Positions 26,814 to 35,074 of a DNA stretch of 64,000 bases are shown one piece after another (the first letter of the stretch is position 1; every line of letters begins with the position of its first letter). The notes below the pieces were generated by a model, which was not told the origin of the DNA, made no database searches, and was given only the letters and a program-made list of their open reading frames with translations. The DNA comes from CAYJLC01 sp044426345 (GTDB lineage Bacteria; Bacillota; Clostridia; Oscillospirales; Butyricicoccaceae). The translations under genes were made by a program, and so were the position numbers. The stretch is from positions 1 through 64,000 of the forward strand of contig JAWXUP010000004.1 of the NCBI GenBank assembly GCA_044426345.1, read 5' to 3'.

Positions 26814-27740
26814 TTAATCGTAAAATTTATAAGCGCCTTCTAGTGCGTGAATTAAGTCTACTATAATAGAATTATACGGAGTTGGTACACCATACATTTT
26901 AGCTTGCTCTACAATTGCCCCATTAATGGCATCAATCTCCATTTCAACGCGTTTTTTTCTATCTTGATACATAGATGAATAACCATCACCAGCATCATAA
27001 CACACTTTCTTCACCATTTCCAAAGCTTCACGTCTATCAAAATATGTGCCATCAGCCTCAGCCACCTCTACAGCTTCATAAATCAATCTTTTTGCAAAAT
27101 CCCAAGCATATTTGTCCTGAACCATATATCCAATAGGTGTTTCAATTAGTGCTGTGAAAGTATTTACCGATAAATTTACGAAAAGTTTGCTCCAAATTAT
27201 ACGTTGGATATCGTCTGAAATACATATTTCAAAACCACATTCTTCAAATGTATTTTTTATAACTTCCAGTTTGTCAGTTTGGTTGTGATTGCTACCGATA
27301 GTTGTAGCTCCGGTTGCAGCGTGACGAGTTTTTCCATCGCCTAAATTTACTGCATTATATTTACTAGTTCCAACAATAATATTGAGTGGATCTATATATT
27401 GTGCAATTTTCCTATCATTTCCAGCTCCGTTTTGCAGTGTCATAACTAATGTATTCTCGTGGAACAACGCTTTATTTTGAGCCAACGCTTGTTCAGTATA
27501 AGTACTTTTCACGAAAACTATAATTAAATCTACAACTTTATCGCAATTTCCTGATAAATATGCTTTAACATTAGAGAAAACTTCGCTAGAATTATCATTT
27601 TGTTCTATAATTATTCCATTTTTATTCAATGCATCAACTTGTGGCTCGTATGAATCCACCATTATTACATCGTGTTTTTTACTCAAGTAACCACCGTAAA
27701 GACAGCCCATAGCACCCGCGCCAATAATTGCAATTTTCAT
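26814..27740 (-). CDS. panE: 2-dehydropantoate 2-reductase (ketopantoate reductase)
   Basis: It reduces ketopantoate to pantoate with NADPH in pantothenate synthesis. The 308-residue protein begins MKIAIIGAGAMGCLYGGYL, the Rossmann loop, and MTLQNGAGNDRKIAQYI near 115 is a family signature. The conserved lysine region lies near IIWSKLFVNLSVNTFTAL (about 185), and EIDAINGAIVEQAKMYGVPT near 268 gives the catalytic glutamate-containing helix. No panB, panC or panD is in the window, so a ketopantoate-like 2-keto acid reductase role is also possible. Monocistronic, with its own promoter and terminator. Confidence 0.88.
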   Translation of the reverse strand: MKIAIIGAGAMGCLYGGYLSKKHDVIMVDSYEPQVDALNKNGIIIEQNDNSSEVFSNVKAYLSGNCDKVVDLIIVFVKSTYTEQALAQNKALFHENTLVMTLQNGAGNDRKIAQYIDPLNIIVGTSKYNAVNLGDGKTRHAATGATTIGSNHNQTDKLEVIKNTFEECGFEICISDDIQRIIWSKLFVNLSVNTFTALIETPIGYMVQDKYAWDFAKRLIYEAVEVAEADGTYFDRREALEMVKKVCYDAGDGYSSMYQDRKKRVEMEIDAINGAIVEQAKMYGVPTPYNSIIVDLIHALEGAYKFYD

Positions 27741-27771
27741 AAATTTCTCCTTTACTATTCTGTATAATTTG

Positions 27772-27800
27772 ATTGTATATCATATAATTTAGTTTGTCAA
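27772..27800 (-). promoter_or_regulatory. Promoter of panE
   Basis: On the minus strand, TTGACA (27795-27800) and TACAAT (27772-27777) are separated by 17 bases. Confidence 0.7.
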
Positions 27801-27850
27801 CAAAAGTATTTTTGATTCATTTCGAGCTAATCTTTTAAATTTATCAGCTA

Positions 27851-27879
27851 TTGCAAAATCAAAAAGTAAATGATATAAT
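27851..27879 (+). promoter_or_regulatory. Promoter of the sirtuin gene
   Basis: TTGCAA (27851-27856) and TATAAT (27874-27879) are 17 bases apart, about 40 bases before the start codon. Confidence 0.7.
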
Positions 27880-27919
27880 TTTGATTATAAAATAAATTTT
27901 AAGCTAAGAAGGTTTGTAT

Positions 27920-28618
27920 ATGATAGATAAATTACAAAAAATGATAGACGATAGTAAAAACATAGTGTTTTTCGGTGGCGCTGGTGTTTCTACCGAAAGT
28001 GGAATTCCAGATTTTCGTAGTGTTGACGGTTTGTATAATCAAAAATATAAGCACCCACCAGAAACAATATTGTCACACGATTTCTATATTCGTCATACTG
28101 ATGAATTTTTCGAGTTTTATCGCGACAAAATGCTATTTTTAGATGCAAAACCTAACATCGCACACGAAAAACTTGCAAAACTTGAGCAAGTTGGTAAGCT
28201 TTCTGCAGTAGTTACACAAAATATAGACGGATTACACCAAAAAGCTGGTAGCAAAAATGTATACGAACTTCATGGTACTGTACTTAAAAACCACTGTGTA
28301 AAATGTGGTAAGTTTTATGATGTAAATGCTATAATTCGTGGTGAAAAATGTAGTTGTGGTGGAAATATAAAACCTGACGTTGTATTGTATGGCGAAGGAC
28401 TTGATGACAACACTGTAAATGGTGCAATTCAGGCAATTTCATCGTGTGATATGCTGATAATCGGTGGTACATCTTTACTTGTATACCCTGCCGCTTCTTT
28501 TGTAAACTTTTATAAAGGAAATAAACTCGTTGTCGTTAATAAAAGCGAACTTTCAGTTAAAGCTGACTTGTCTATAAACGCCTCAATTGCAGAAGTTTTT
28601 TCGCAGATTAAAATTTGA
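27920..28618 (+). CDS. NAD-dependent protein deacylase (Sir2 family)
   Basis: It removes acyl groups from lysine using NAD. About 232 residues. The NAD site is VFFGGAGVSTESGIPDFRS near 17-35, TQNIDGLHQKAGSKNVYELH near 100 includes the catalytic histidine, and two zinc pairs are CVKCGKFY and KCSCGGN near 124-147. The symbol cobB is used for this family in enterobacteria but would confuse it with cobalamin genes here, so I leave it blank. ATG 27920 is preferred over TTG 27914, since GAAGG at 27908-27912 sits 7 bases before it. Probably co-transcribed with tag, 55 bases downstream. Confidence 0.93.
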   Translation: MIDKLQKMIDDSKNIVFFGGAGVSTESGIPDFRSVDGLYNQKYKHPPETILSHDFYIRHTDEFFEFYRDKMLFLDAKPNIAHEKLAKLEQVGKLSAVVTQNIDGLHQKAGSKNVYELHGTVLKNHCVKCGKFYDVNAIIRGEKCSCGGNIKPDVVLYGEGLDDNTVNGAIQAISSCDMLIIGGTSLLVYPAASFVNFYKGNKLVVVNKSELSVKADLSINASIAEVFSQIKI

Positions 28619-28673
28619 ATTTATTTAAAAATGAATAATATACACTGTGTCTTTTATTTTGAAGGGAGATATT

Positions 28674-29228
28674 ATGAAAAGATGTGACTGGAAAAACTTA
28701 AACAGCAATCCAATTTACATAGAATATCACGATAACGAATGGGGCATTCCCTCTTATGATGACAATTATTTGTTCGAGATGATTTTATTAGAATCTTTCC
28801 ACTGTGGACTTTCTTGGTTAATTATTTTACAAAAAAGAGAGCATTTTAGAACTGCTTTTGATAATTTTGATGCAAAAAAAATTGCTAAATACGACGATAT
28901 TAAAGTATCAGAATTGTTAACAAACTCTAATATAGTCCGTAGTGAAGCTAAAATTCGAGCAAATATTCAAAATGCTAAGAGTTTTTTGAATATCCAACAC
29001 GAATACGGAAGTTTTTGTAAATATATCTGGTCTTTTACCGAAAATAAAGTTATTTTTCGAAAAAATGATGAACTTTATTCAAAAAATGAACTTTCAGACT
29101 TAGTATCAAAAGATTTAAAGCGTAGAGGATTCAAATTTATGGGGAGCGTAACCACTTTATCTTATCTAGAGGCAATTGGAGTTTTGAACAACCATACTTC
29201 GCAATGTTTTAAACACATTGATGCATAA
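28674..29228 (+). CDS. tag: DNA-3-methyladenine glycosylase I
   Basis: This base-excision enzyme removes 3-methyladenine. It has about 184 residues starting MKRCDWKNL. The zinc ligands of Tag are present: Cys near residue 4, His in EYHDNEWG, and the C-terminal pair in NNHTSQCF. ESFHCGLSWLIILQKRE near 41 is the family core with the substrate-binding tryptophan. GGGAG at 28663-28667 supports ATG 28674 rather than an in-frame ATG 27 bases upstream. Confidence 0.95.
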   Translation: MKRCDWKNLNSNPIYIEYHDNEWGIPSYDDNYLFEMILLESFHCGLSWLIILQKREHFRTAFDNFDAKKIAKYDDIKVSELLTNSNIVRSEAKIRANIQNAKSFLNIQHEYGSFCKYIWSFTENKVIFRKNDELYSKNELSDLVSKDLKRRGFKFMGSVTTLSYLEAIGVLNNHTSQCFKHIDA

Positions 29229-29263
29229 TATGCATTTTTTTCTAAATGCTGAAAAAATTTTTC

Positions 29264-29292
29264 TTGCTTTTTTAATCATTTTGTACTATAAT
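29264..29292 (+). promoter_or_regulatory. Promoter of the GntR regulator gene
   Basis: TTGCTT (29264-29269) and TATAAT (29287-29292) have a 17-base spacer. No TTGTATACAA site is seen at this promoter, so autorepression through that motif is not obvious. Confidence 0.65.
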
Positions 29293-29323
29293 TATTTTAT
29301 AAAATTATAAAAAGAGGTGCAAT

Positions 29324-30013
29324 ATGACTAAATCTTATTACTCAAGCGATGAAATTTACGCTATCCTAGAAAAAGAAATTACTTCGCTTTTGCTAATTCC
29401 TGGTCAATATATCAGTGAAACTGAAATCGCAAAACGCTTTGGTTTGTCAAGAACTCCAATTCGTGACGTCTTCAAAAAACTTGAATACAACAATCTAATT
29501 AAAGTAATTCCACAAAAAGGTACAATGATTAAACCAATCGATTTAAGTAAAATTTCTGAATATATGTTTGGTCGTGAAGCTATCGAAGTTGCCGTTATTA
29601 GCAAAATTATAAATTCAATAACTCCATATCAATTAGCAAAGCTTGAACTGTTTTTATTGGAACAAGATAAAATTATCAATGACGAATCAGTCCCTCTAAT
29701 TGAGCGTGCTCATAAGTTTTTTGAAATTGATAATAGTTTTCATACTGAGCTTTTTAGATACGCAGACAAAGAACTTTTGTGGGAAATTTTCTCTATAAAA
29801 GCACCAGACTATCAACGTTTTCGTTGTGTTGTTGCTGAATATAGTAATCAAAATTCTTTACTTAAAATCTATAAACAACATAAAGAAATTTTAGTTTCTT
29901 TGCAAGAAAAAGATATGGATAAAGTTCATAAAATATATGCTACACACGTATATAATGGTATGGATTTTATTACTGATATTTTAGCTAACAAATCATCATA
30001 TTTTATCATTTAA
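29324..30013 (+). CDS. GntR-family transcriptional regulator, FCD (FadR C-terminal) type
   Basis: This regulator of 229 residues has a winged helix at 5-75 (ISETEIAKRFGLSRTPIRDV near 27 is the recognition region; LIKVIPQKGTMIKPI is the wing). The helical FCD effector domain follows at about 80-215. The metal/ligand set typical of FCD domains is visible: EIDNSFHTELF near 133, YKQHKEILVSL near 184 and YATHVYNGMD near 206. FCD proteins usually sense carboxylated sugars or acids. Two TTGTATACAA palindromes lie right after the gene, and more occur before uxaC, the AEC gene and a redox operon. I infer it binds them and acts like UxuR/ExuR, sensing a uronate-type acid. Confidence 0.9.
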   Translation: MTKSYYSSDEIYAILEKEITSLLLIPGQYISETEIAKRFGLSRTPIRDVFKKLEYNNLIKVIPQKGTMIKPIDLSKISEYMFGREAIEVAVISKIINSITPYQLAKLELFLLEQDKIINDESVPLIERAHKFFEIDNSFHTELFRYADKELLWEIFSIKAPDYQRFRCVVAEYSNQNSLLKIYKQHKEILVSLQEKDMDKVHKIYATHVYNGMDFITDILANKSSYFII

Positions 30014-30025
30014 TATATATTTGTA

Positions 30026-30037
30026 ATTGTATACAAT
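30026..30037. promoter_or_regulatory. TTGTATACAA operator, site B
   Basis: The perfect palindrome ATTGTATACAAT begins 13 bases after the gntR stop codon. It sits 59 bases upstream of site C, so one regulator could bridge both. Confidence 0.55.
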
Positions 30038-30078
30038 AAATCTTTAAAAAATTTGTTGAATTTTTTCGAAAAAAAGTA

Positions 30079-30107
30079 TTGTTTCTTGTATACAAGTATG
30101 CTATAAT
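30079..30107 (+). promoter_or_regulatory. Promoter of the candidate small RNA, with an operator in the spacer
   Basis: TTGTTT (30079-30084) and TATAAT (30102-30107) have a 17-base spacer. The palindrome CTTGTATACAAG (30085-30096) starts immediately after the -35 box. Confidence 0.7.
30085..30096. promoter_or_regulatory. TTGTATACAA operator, site C (within the small RNA promoter)
   Basis: The 12-bp perfect palindrome CTTGTATACAAG fills most of the -35/-10 spacer. Binding there should block polymerase, so repression is expected. Confidence 0.65.
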
Positions 30108-30113
30108 ATATAT

Positions 30114-30205
30114 AAGAAGTTATGAAAAAACTTTTCATGCATTCTATTCTTTTTTATCATACAAGTATTTCGGCAAAAGCTCAACAGAAATGTTGGGCTT
30201 TTTGC
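30114..30205 (+). ncRNA. Candidate small RNA of about 90 nt under the GntR operator
   Basis: A good promoter at 30079-30107 is followed within 100 bases by a rho-independent terminator at 30175-30205. No convincing gene lies between. The 5' part holds a hairpin (ATGAAAA-AAC-TTTTCAT, 30122-30138), then about 35 unstructured U-rich bases. A reading frame from ATG 30122 (MKKLFMHSILFYHTSISAKA, 48 codons) exists but lacks a clear ribosome site and runs through the terminator. The rest of this gene-free stretch (30014-30335) holds operators B and C and the marR promoter. It could instead be a leftover promoter of a lost gene. Confidence 0.4.
30175..30205 (+). terminator. Terminator of the candidate small RNA
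   Basis: GCTCAACA and TGTTGGGC pair around a GAAA tetraloop and are followed by TTTTTGCTG. A-run and T-run can extend the stem to 12 pairs. Confidence 0.7.
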
Positions 30206-30237
30206 TGTCTAAAAATAAATAATTTCGACGAAATAGG

Positions 30238-30266
30238 TTGTTTTTTATATTTTTTTCTGATACAAT
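30238..30266 (+). promoter_or_regulatory. Promoter of the MarR regulator gene
   Basis: TTGTTT (30238-30243) and TACAAT (30261-30266) are 17 bases apart. A full ribosome site AAAGGAGGT precedes the marR ATG. Confidence 0.6.
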
Positions 30267-30335
30267 AAATTTAATCTCTAGCAACTAAGTATCGTAAATT
30301 CATTATAATTCAACAACTGTAACAAAGGAGGTATT

Positions 30336-30788
30336 ATGACCAAGAAACAACTTCTTATGAAACTACTCAAAATTATTGATGATATTAAGCCTAATCCTGA
30401 GCGTACTCCGCTAACAACAAATTCTTTTGATCAAAATTTTTATAATCTAGAGAAAGATATTAAAATTCCTCCTACAGCAAGAACTCTTTTGGTTTTTTTG
30501 CTAGATGAAACAAATACTAATCAACGTGCGCTAGCAAAATACCTCGGAATTACTGCTCAAGGCATATCTGATGTACTTACTAAACTGGAACAACAAGGCC
30601 TTGTTTCACGCCAAAGAGGAGAAGTTTATAATGAAAATTATATAATTCTCACTGAAAAAGGCAAACTTTATGCACTAGATTTCGATACAAAAGTTAATGA
30701 ACATTCAGAAAATTTATTTAAAAACTTCTCCGAGCAAGATGTATCTAATTTCCACGATTTACTCAGTAAACTTTCTATCGGTATGTAA
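30336..30788 (+). CDS. MarR-family transcriptional regulator
   Basis: This winged-helix protein of 150 residues has the MarR core in the middle: TARTLLVFLLDETNTNQRAL near 48, then the recognition helix region YLGITAQGISDVLTKLEQQG near 69 and the wing LVSRQRGEVYNENYIILTEK near 90. It lies convergent to the redox operon and has its own promoter. MarR proteins often sense small phenolic or lipophilic molecules, but nothing in the sequence identifies the ligand or target. No inverted repeat that clearly suits it was seen at its own promoter. Confidence 0.85.
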   Translation: MTKKQLLMKLLKIIDDIKPNPERTPLTTNSFDQNFYNLEKDIKIPPTARTLLVFLLDETNTNQRALAKYLGITAQGISDVLTKLEQQGLVSRQRGEVYNENYIILTEKGKLYALDFDTKVNEHSENLFKNFSEQDVSNFHDLLSKLSIGM

Positions 30789-30821
30789 AATTCAAAACTT
30801 TATTTTTATCCAAACAAAATC

Positions 30822-30860
30822 AAAAGCGATGCCGTTAACGTTAACGACATCGCTTTTTTT
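30822..30860. terminator. Bidirectional terminator between marR and the redox operon
   Basis: AAAAGCGATG and CATCGCTTTT pair, with an inner palindrome GTTAACGTTAAC, and a T-run follows on both strands. It overlaps the last codon of the convergent FAD gene. Confidence 0.9.
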
Positions 30861-32802
30861 AATAAATATTACCATTTTCTCTGTATTTACGCCATACATT
30901 TTCAAAAAAATCGTCCTCAGTTGGTATTTCACGAACTTTTCGCCAAGAAAAATCACAAGAATTTTCAGAATAACAAACTTCTTGAATTTTATCCATAAGC
31001 GAACCATCTTCTAAAGAATATGTGAAAATATCTGATAATTTATCATATGGTTTAAATCCATTAACATCAAAATAAAGTGCCGAACCACGACTTTTCCCGC
31101 CTTTTTGTATATAATCACTCATAGCCTCAAGATACACAAATTGACAAATTAATGCATCTTTATAACGAAAGGCATACGATAAATCAATCATCGAACTTGC
31201 TTTTACATCATTTTCAAAGTTTTCAAGCTTATTTTTAACCACCGTTAGTAAATTTTCAATATTTTTTTGATTACGTATAGCTCCACCAACAGCACTCATT
31301 TCAATAGCACTTTCGTCCCACAACTCTTTAACATTGCATTCAGTAGATGTAATATTTAGTGCTAAATCAATCACTTTTTGGATTTTATCAGCATTATCAG
31401 TATAAAAATCACTATTTTCTTGTGGTTTTTGTGTTAGATTTTTAGAAATATACTGCGCTGCACGAGTAGAACCAACTTGTCCAGCATTAAGCGCACTCCC
31501 ACCCGGACGATAAACTCCGTGACTAGCTGCTACCTCACCAACTGCAAAAAAACCTTCGACATTAGTTTGCCACCATTTATCAATACCAAGGCCACCATTA
31601 TTATGTTGTGCACATAATGCAATCTCAAGTGGTTCACTAGTTAAATCGACGCCTTTATCTAAATAAAAATCAACTGCTGGTTTATTCATATGTAAAAGTC
31701 TATCAATTGGTTTTCCGAATGTTGCACCAGCTTTTTGAAGATATTCAAGAGCCTCTGCACCCATCGTATCAAAAGGAACATCTAAATCGTTAGGATTTGC
31801 ACGGAAATCCAAGAAAATACGTCTTTTTTTGATATAAGTTTCAATATAAACTAAAATATCTATAATCGATGACCCTTCAAAGACTTTTCGACAGTCAAAT
31901 GGCCATTGATAGCCTTTAAGGAAAATTTTAGATAGCATTTCACCTTGATTTTCCTCGAAGAAATCATTTAAAAACTCACGTTTATCATTTCCATCAGCAT
32001 CAGTTGATACAAATTTAGGAAGGACTTGCATATACGTGCCAGAAACGTTCCAACGTGGTTTTACAGATGCTAATCCAAATTGCCACTCAGTTAAGTTCTT
32101 GCCTAAAACTCCAGCTTCAAAAGCAAGTCCAGTAGCGCCAAAATGCCCAAAAGGAAATACCGAATCAGCGTACATTCCAGCTGGTCCACCAGTAGCGAAA
32201 ACTACATTTGTACAGTTAATAATTACAAATTCACGCTCAGTTGATTTTATATTCAAACATACTAAACCATTAACTTTTTGGTCTTTTGTAAGCACAGATA
32301 CGACTTGATATCCATCAAAAATCGTAATTTCTTTATCGTTTACTGCTTTTTCTAGACATTCCGTCATTTTTTTGCTGGTATATGGTCCAACTGATGTAGC
32401 ACGTCTTCTTGGGTCGTGGTCAGTTTTATAACCTATGTATTCACCGTAGCGATTTACTGGAAAAGGAACTCCCAAATCACAAAGTTTTAAAAAGCTCATT
32501 GTAGAGAGTGCCGCCTCACAAAGTGCTATGTCACCGTCTACGCAACCTCCAGAAAATAAATTTTCAGCTAAACTTAAAACTGAATCTGGCTCATCACCTG
32601 AAAGTGTTAATTTATAATAAGTTTGCTTGTCTGAACCTGTATTTCGCGATGTTCCAGCCATCACGTGATCAGTTACGATTGCTATATCTTTTTGTCCGTA
32701 TGAAAAAAGCCTGTCCGCTGCATTAAATCCAGCTGCGCCTGTACCAACGATAACCGTATTTAACGATATAATTTTCAAGCCATTTATGCAATTTATTTCC
32801 AT
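30859..32802 (-). CDS. FAD-dependent oxidoreductase, fumarate-reductase flavoprotein-like (FAD_binding_2)
   Basis: This flavoprotein of 647 residues has the Rossmann loop NTVIVGTGAAGFNAADRLFS near 15-34 and VVFATGGPAGMYADSVFPFG near 200. The C-terminal flavin motif VEGFFAVGEVAASHGVYRPG near 417 is followed by GGSALNAGQVGS. This is the layout of SdhA/FrdA, aspartate oxidase and related flavoproteins. No signal peptide, CxxCH haem motif or FMN-attachment domain is seen, so it should be cytoplasmic. It is the last gene of a three-gene operon with an Old-Yellow-Enzyme-like reductase and an SDR dehydrogenase. The substrate is unknown; a keto acid, uronate derivative or enoate is possible. Confidence 0.8.
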   Translation of the reverse strand: MEINCINGLKIISLNTVIVGTGAAGFNAADRLFSYGQKDIAIVTDHVMAGTSRNTGSDKQTYYKLTLSGDEPDSVLSLAENLFSGGCVDGDIALCEAALSTMSFLKLCDLGVPFPVNRYGEYIGYKTDHDPRRRATSVGPYTSKKMTECLEKAVNDKEITIFDGYQVVSVLTKDQKVNGLVCLNIKSTEREFVIINCTNVVFATGGPAGMYADSVFPFGHFGATGLAFEAGVLGKNLTEWQFGLASVKPRWNVSGTYMQVLPKFVSTDADGNDKREFLNDFFEENQGEMLSKIFLKGYQWPFDCRKVFEGSSIIDILVYIETYIKKRRIFLDFRANPNDLDVPFDTMGAEALEYLQKAGATFGKPIDRLLHMNKPAVDFYLDKGVDLTSEPLEIALCAQHNNGGLGIDKWWQTNVEGFFAVGEVAASHGVYRPGGSALNAGQVGSTRAAQYISKNLTQKPQENSDFYTDNADKIQKVIDLALNITSTECNVKELWDESAIEMSAVGGAIRNQKNIENLLTVVKNKLENFENDVKASSMIDLSYAFRYKDALICQFVYLEAMSDYIQKGGKSRGSALYFDVNGFKPYDKLSDIFTYSLEDGSLMDKIQEVCYSENSCDFSWRKVREIPTEDDFFENVWRKYRENGNIY

Positions 32803-32814
32803 AAAAACTCCTTT

Positions 32815-33588
32815 TTACAGTCTTTTAATATGAAAACCACCATCGATATCGATATAATTTCCTGTACTGTATGTAAATTTATCCGAGCAAAATGCTCCAA
32901 CTGCTCCAGCAACATCTTCTGGAAGTCCCCATCTAGCAATTGGAAAAGCACCTTCATTGAACATTTTTGTGTATTTTTCTTCAACAGTTGCCGTCATATC
33001 AGTCGCGATAACGCCTGGTCTAACTTCGTAAACGTAAATTTGTTCAGATGCTAAACGGTCTGCATATAACATAGTTAGCATCGAAACTCCGGCCTTTGAA
33101 ACGCAGTATTCTCCACGCGAAATTGAAGAAACCGTTGATGAACACGAGGAAATATTAACAATAGAACCACGTTTTTTCCCTTTAATCTCTTGTTTAATCA
33201 TTTGTTTTGCAACAAGTTGTGTTAAAAACATATTCCCTTTTGTATTTATTGAAATAACACGGTCAAAACTTTCTTCTGTCATTTCGAGTAAATCTGCTCG
33301 AACTAACGGAGCGACACCTGCATTATTTACTAAAACATCGATTTCACCAAACTTCTCAATTGTAGTGTTAACTAGATTTTCTCGATCTTCTTTTATAGCA
33401 ATATTAGCTTGTACATAAATTGCCTCTATATTTTTTTCTTTTAAAGAATCCAGTGCTGGTTGTGCTTTCGAAGGTTCAGAAACACCTACAAGAACGATAT
33501 TATGTCCTTGCTCACCTAATTCCAAAGCAACTGCAAAACCTATTCCATTTACACGTCCAGAACCTGTTACTATAGCTGTTTTTTTCAT
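32815..33588 (-). CDS. Short-chain dehydrogenase/reductase (SDR)
   Basis: This classical SDR of 257 residues has the cofactor loop TGSGRVNGIGFAVALEL near 8, VLVNNAGVAPLVRAD near 84, and the catalytic Ser (ISSCSS near 146), Tyr and Lys (GEYCVSKAG near 159). It ends TGNYIDIDGGFHIKRL. Such proteins are often labelled 3-ketoacyl-ACP reductase, but no fatty-acid genes are near. Some uronate dehydrogenases/reductases are SDRs, so a sugar-acid substrate is possible given the uxaC-type operator on the operon. It lies 11 bases after the flavin reductase and 12 before the FAD gene. Confidence 0.85.
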   Translation of the reverse strand: MKKTAIVTGSGRVNGIGFAVALELGEQGHNIVLVGVSEPSKAQPALDSLKEKNIEAIYVQANIAIKEDRENLVNTTIEKFGEIDVLVNNAGVAPLVRADLLEMTEESFDRVISINTKGNMFLTQLVAKQMIKQEIKGKKRGSIVNISSCSSTVSSISRGEYCVSKAGVSMLTMLYADRLASEQIYVYEVRPGVIATDMTATVEEKYTKMFNEGAFPIARWGLPEDVAGAVGAFCSDKFTYSTGNYIDIDGGFHIKRL

Positions 33589-33599
33589 AAATTTTCTCC

Positions 33600-34952
33600 T
33601 TAGTGAGCGCTTTCACGAGCGTCTTTGAATAATGGAAGATAAACTTCGCTATCACGAATTACGCAACCTGTTCTACCATGGTCACGCATAATTTGTGTAC
33701 ATTTTGAACACGCAATACAACATTTTGCAGGATTCATTTCACCATTAGTAATAACTTCACGAGGTGCATCTGGATACGCAAATGAACTTCTACCAAGACC
33801 TATAAACGAACATCTACCAGCTGCTAAATTAGCTGCACCGATATGAGGAATAAATTGACGTAACCAAGAATATCCGTTACCAATTACTGGTATATCTCCA
33901 GCTGCAGCTTGGATTTTTTCGGTTAATTCAAATAATCTATTTGCACTTTCAAGTGGATGTTCAGTTGGCATTTCAGCACCAATTACTGGCATATCGAAAG
34001 GACGAGTTACATTTGGGAATCTGAAATATGGGTTACCAGCAGAGCTTGAAAGTAAATCTACGCCTGCTTCAACCATTAATTTCACAAGCATTTCTGGTTC
34101 TGTGAAGTCATATTTTTCAACATCGTCTTTATCTACGCCGAAACCGTATGGATACGGATGTGCATCATAAACATTAAATCTAGATGCTACAATAAAATCA
34201 TCTCCAACAGCTTCTCTTACAGCCTTAATTGTGTCAATTAAAAAGCGAACACGATTTTCAAATGAACCACCATATTTACCGTCTCTTGTATGACTTGCAA
34301 GAAGTTCAGAAACTAAATATCTGTGACACGCTTTAATATCAACGCCATCAAACCCAACTTCTTTTGCTAAAAGTGCAGAATGAACGTATTTTTCAGTTAA
34401 ACTCTCAATGTATTCATCAGTAACAACTGGGTCATTTTCACTTCTGCCAACACGTGGGTCTAACAATGGGTCATTCTGTGGCACAAGTGGTGCTGGAGCA
34501 TCAATAGGGCGTGAATATCTACCAGAATGAGTAAGTTGTAAAACATTTACAGGTACAAAGTCATCACCATTATACTTTTTAGCCTCAGCATTAGCCTCGT
34601 CTACCATCTTTTTAAATGTTTCTTTATTTTCATCTGTAAGCATCATTTGCAACGGATTTGCTTTACCTTCTGGTACAACAGCACAAGCTTCCCACCATAA
34701 AAGTCCTGCCCCACCTGCTGCGAAACGATTGTAACGTCTTTGAACAAGTTCTGATGGACTACCATCTGGATTAGAGTCGCAACCTTCCATTGGAAGAACT
34801 GCAAAACGGTTTGGAGCTACTTTATTTCCTACTTTTAGTGGTTGTTTTAAAACTTCGAAATCACAAGATAAAGGAATGTTTGCTCCTAGTTCTTCAATTT
34901 TCGCTGAAATTTCATCTAATGTTTTAAAATTAAATTTTTGAAATTCTGCCAT
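33600..34952 (-). CDS. NADH:flavin oxidoreductase, Old Yellow Enzyme-like with 4Fe-4S motif
   Basis: This protein of 450 residues has an FMN TIM barrel: VAPNRFAVLPMEGCDSNPDG near 48, VLQLTHSGRYSRP near 137, FDGVDIKACHRYLVSELLAS near 201 and DGKYGGSFENRVRFL near 224. At the C-terminus CCIACSKCTQIMRDHGRTGC (about 412-431) gives a CxxCxxC-x11-C iron-sulfur motif as in 2,4-dienoyl-CoA reductases. The FAD/NADH half of those 670-residue enzymes is missing, so electrons must come from a partner protein. The family reduces activated C=C bonds. It leads the three-gene operon and has a consensus promoter and a TTGTATACAA site upstream. The substrate is unknown. Confidence 0.85.
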   Translation of the reverse strand: MAEFQKFNFKTLDEISAKIEELGANIPLSCDFEVLKQPLKVGNKVAPNRFAVLPMEGCDSNPDGSPSELVQRRYNRFAAGGAGLLWWEACAVVPEGKANPLQMMLTDENKETFKKMVDEANAEAKKYNGDDFVPVNVLQLTHSGRYSRPIDAPAPLVPQNDPLLDPRVGRSENDPVVTDEYIESLTEKYVHSALLAKEVGFDGVDIKACHRYLVSELLASHTRDGKYGGSFENRVRFLIDTIKAVREAVGDDFIVASRFNVYDAHPYPYGFGVDKDDVEKYDFTEPEMLVKLMVEAGVDLLSSSAGNPYFRFPNVTRPFDMPVIGAEMPTEHPLESANRLFELTEKIQAAAGDIPVIGNGYSWLRQFIPHIGAANLAAGRCSFIGLGRSSFAYPDAPREVITNGEMNPAKCCIACSKCTQIMRDHGRTGCVIRDSEVYLPLFKDARESAH

Positions 34953-35030
34953 GTTCTTAACCCTCCATAATCACATATTAATTATGCAAATTTATTTCCT
35001 CTTTATTTTATAAAAAACCATATATACAAT

Positions 35031-35059
35031 ATTGTACAATTTTTTAGGTATAATGTCAA
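35031..35059 (-). promoter_or_regulatory. Promoter of the redox operon
   Basis: On the minus strand, TTGACA (35054-35059) and TACAAT (35031-35036) have a 17-base spacer. The -10 box overlaps ATTGTACAAT (35031-35040), a shorter palindrome with the same half-sites as the GntR operator. Confidence 0.75.
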
Positions 35060-35074
35060 TTATTTTTCGACATT

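Noticed and set aside
30122..30268. 48-codon reading frame beginning MKKLFMHSIL in the gntR-marR spacer
   Set aside because: It has no convincing ribosome site, runs through the terminator hairpin, and its second half overlaps the marR promoter. A small RNA explains the segment better.
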